The notes under the pieces are model-generated. The model had not been told where the DNA came from and made no database searches. It saw nothing but the letters and a program-made list of their open reading frames with translations. Position numbers and translations under genes: made by a program. DNA of 7,689 nucleotides from Listeria marthii FSL S4-120 (GTDB taxonomy: Bacteria > Bacillota > Bacilli > Lactobacillales > Listeriaceae), in assembly GCA_000183865.1 (NCBI GenBank), contig CM001047.1, positions 2,044,126 through 2,051,814 on the forward strand, given 5' to 3'. Each line of letters begins with the position of its first letter. The stretch's first letter is position 1. This document shows, one piece after another, positions 5,497-7,689 of the stretch.

Positions 5497-7689
5497 ATGG
5501 TACAAGAATATATTCGCTTAAGAGGAGCACGTGAAAACAATCTCCAAAATATTTCTCTAGATATCCCAAAACGAAAAATCACTATTTTTACTGGTGTATC
5601 TGGTTCCGGGAAATCTTCTATTGTATTTGAAACTATTGCCACGGAATCGCAAAGACAGTTAAATGAAACGTACAGCGCTTATCTTCGTAATTTCCTTCCG
5701 AAGTATTCGCAACCGGATGCGGATTCAATTGAAAACCTCTCCACCTCTGTTATTATTGATCAAAAACGACTTGGCGGTAACTCTCGCTCCACCCTTGGTA
5801 CCATCACGGATATTAATTCGATTTTGCGATTACTTTTCTCGCGGGTCGGCAAACCTAGCATTGGCACAGCAAATCTATTTTCTTTTAATGATCCTACTGG
5901 TATGTGTCCCGACTGCCACGGTGTTGGTCAAAAAGTTTCAGTTGATTTAGTCAAATTACTTGATCCAAATAAATCGCTCAAAGAAGGCGCCATCTTATTT
6001 CCGACGTTTTCTGTCGATTCATGGTACTGGAATTCCTATGCTTATTCCGGCTTTTTTGATGTGAATAAAAAAATTAAAGATTATACCGAAGAAGAATACG
6101 ACATGCTTTTACATGGAAAAGATATTAAAGTCTTTCTGGAAACTCCGATGGGTAGCATGAACGCCACGTACGAAGGCTTAATTCCAAAATTCAATCGTTT
6201 GTACATTCAAAAAGAAGGCGAAATGTCCGCTTCTACGAAAAAACGTGTCGATAAATTTACACATATCGCACCTTGTACCACTTGCGAAGGAACACGACTT
6301 TCTGCGCAAGCTTTATCTTGCAAAATAAACGGCGCGAATATTGCCGACTTCACAGCAATGCAATTAGACGAATTAAAAGAAACAGTGGCGAGCATTGCTG
6401 ACCCGATCGCTATCCCAATGGTTCAAAGTGTCATAGAGCGATTGCAACATTTAATTGATATTGGACTTGGTTATATGACACTTGATCGCCAAACCGCTTC
6501 TCTTTCTGGCGGTGAATCACAACGCGTTAAAATGATTCGTCATTTGAATAGTAGCCTAACTGATTTACTTTATATTTTCGATGAACCGAGTATCGGTCTT
6601 CATCCTCGTGATGTGCATCGGTTGAATGAATTACTCGTGAAATTACGCGATAAAGGCAATACAATTCTCGTCGTCGAACATGATCCTGATGTGATTAAAA
6701 TTGCCGACCATATTGTCGATGTTGGCCCGCACGCTGGGAAACATGGTGGTGAAATTCAGTTTGTTGGAAGTTACGCAGATTTACTTAAGTCTGATACCCT
6801 GACTGGTCGTTTCCTCAATCGCCATTTACCAATTAACGATAAACCACGTACACCAAAAGGCTTTTTAACAACGGAAAAAAGTAGCCGCTTTAATTTAAAA
6901 AATATTCAAGCAAACATTCCGAAAGAAGTGCTTACGGTGATAACAGGTGTGGCTGGTTCTGGGAAAAGCACGTTAATTCATTCCGTGTTTCTAAAAGAAT
7001 ATCCAGATGCGATTGTTATCGACCAATCAGCAGCTCATGCGAATATCCGCTCCAATCCAGCGACCTATACGAGCATCATGGATCCAATCAGAAAAGCATT
7101 TGGGAAAGAAAATGATGTTAGCCCTTCCCTGTTTAGTTACAACTCCAAAGGGGCTTGCGAAAACTGTAAAGGACTCGGTTTCACAACGATGGATTTAGCT
7201 TTCATGGATTCGATTCGTACACCTTGCGAAGTCTGTCACGGCAAACGATTCCAAGATTCTGTTTTGCAATATAAACTAGACGGGAAATCGATTAGTGATG
7301 TACTAGAATTAACCGTCTCCGAAGCGCTCCAATTTTTCACGGATAAAAAAATCTTGAAGAAAATTGCGGCAATGGAAGAAGTAGGAATTGGTTATGTCAC
7401 GCTTGGTCAACCACTTAGTACGCTTTCAGGCGGGGAATGTCAGCGTCTAAAACTCGCTAACGAGCTGCATAAAAAAGGTTCGATTTATATTATGGATGAG
7501 CCAACAACTGGGCTGCATATGTCAGATATCGAACATATTCTGGCAATTATTCACTCACTCGTCAATAAAGGCAATACCGTTATTGTGATTGAACATAATG
7601 TCGATATTATTCGAAATGCTGACTGGATTATCGACCTTGGTCCAGAAGGTGGTAGTTCAGGTGGTCAAATTATTTTTGAAGGTACCCCA
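5497..7689 (+). CDS. UvrA-like double ABC ATPase lacking the UvrB-binding domain (3' partial)
   Basis: The first 731 residues of a UvrA paralog, still open at the right edge and probably near its end. Two ABC modules are complete. The first has Walker A GVSGSGKSS (33-41), signature LSGGE (336-340) and Walker B/D-loop FDEPSIGLHP (361-370). The second has GVAGSGKST (484-492), LSGGE (643-647) and MDEPTTGLH (666-674). Cysteine pairs are CPDC (137-140) and CTTC (260-263) in the first half. CENC (554-557) and CEVC (577-580) form the C-terminal zinc module that in UvrA contacts damaged DNA. Canonical UvrA is about 940 aa. Here RVGKPS (116-121) runs almost directly into FSFNDPTG, so the roughly 120-residue UvrB-binding domain and its first CxxC are missing. 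It therefore resembles the short UvrA2-type proteins, some linked to tolerance of DNA-binding drugs, rather than the excision-repair UvrA. Its role here is inferred. It has its own promoter after the tmcAL terminator. Confidence 0.88.
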   Translation, partial: MVQEYIRLRGARENNLQNISLDIPKRKITIFTGVSGSGKSSIVFETIATESQRQLNETYSAYLRNFLPKYSQPDADSIENLSTSVIIDQKRLGGNSRSTLGTITDINSILRLLFSRVGKPSIGTANLFSFNDPTGMCPDCHGVGQKVSVDLVKLLDPNKSLKEGAILFPTFSVDSWYWNSYAYSGFFDVNKKIKDYTEEEYDMLLHGKDIKVFLETPMGSMNATYEGLIPKFNRLYIQKEGEMSASTKKRVDKFTHIAPCTTCEGTRLSAQALSCKINGANIADFTAMQLDELKETVASIADPIAIPMVQSVIERLQHLIDIGLGYMTLDRQTASLSGGESQRVKMIRHLNSSLTDLLYIFDEPSIGLHPRDVHRLNELLVKLRDKGNTILVVEHDPDVIKIADHIVDVGPHAGKHGGEIQFVGSYADLLKSDTLTGRFLNRHLPINDKPRTPKGFLTTEKSSRFNLKNIQANIPKEVLTVITGVAGSGKSTLIHSVFLKEYPDAIVIDQSAAHANIRSNPATYTSIMDPIRKAFGKENDVSPSLFSYNSKGACENCKGLGFTTMDLAFMDSIRTPCEVCHGKRFQDSVLQYKLDGKSISDVLELTVSEALQFFTDKKILKKIAAMEEVGIGYVTLGQPLSTLSGGECQRLKLANELHKKGSIYIMDEPTTGLHMSDIEHILAIIHSLVNKGNTVIVIEHNVDIIRNADWIIDLGPEGGSSGGQIIFEGTP

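Noticed and set aside
5387..5569. A 60-codon minus-strand open frame across the tmcAL-UvrA junction
   Set aside because: It overlaps the terminator, promoter and both flanking genes and has no supporting signals.

Overview
The window looks like a chromosomal segment of a Listeria species (low-GC Firmicute, close to L. monocytogenes or L. innocua). The evidence is the A+T-rich codon use, the strong AGGAGG-type ribosome binding sites, and the gene order. The block tmcAL(ylbM) / yceD(ylbN)-rpmF / panE-DUF3397(yllA) matches the order that in Bacillus leads into mraZ and the division/cell-wall cluster. The Listeria assignment rests on remembered protein and synteny patterns, not on a search.

Layout, left to right. 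Positions 1-30 hold the first ten codons of a minus-strand gene that runs off the left edge. It is divergent from an SgrR-family regulator with a fused solute-binding domain (146-1918, plus). Their 115-bp shared control region carries repeated AAAAGGG motifs. SgrR converges on, and overlaps by 29 bp, the end of a minus-strand pair: panE (ketopantoate reductase, 2269-3162) and a small DUF3397 membrane protein (1890-2276). A strong terminator (3233-3272) separates this pair from the upstream minus-strand operon yceD-rpmF (4112 to 3312). That operon starts at a perfect consensus SigA promoter, TTGACA-17-TATAAT. Divergent from it is tmcAL (4242-5414, plus), which ends inside its own terminator hairpin. 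Three bases after that terminator's T-run, a new promoter begins and drives a short UvrA-like double-ABC ATPase (5497 to beyond the right edge). This protein lacks the UvrB-binding domain.

How the genes relate: yceD-rpmF and tmcAL all serve translation (rRNA/ribosome supply, ribosomal protein L32, and tRNA-Met wobble acetylation) and share one divergent control region. panE supplies pantoate for CoA. The SgrR gene and its divergent neighbour look like a self-contained regulator/target unit placed between the panE-DUF3397 pair and, by inference, the mraZ cluster. Most of the window is conserved housekeeping DNA. The parts most worth a second look are the SgrR divergent control region, the convergent overlap without a terminator, the hairpin abutting the rpmF ribosome binding site, and the UvrA-like protein without its UvrB-binding domain. 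I see no mobile element, CRISPR array, tRNA or rRNA gene, and no gene-free stretch longer than about 150 bp.
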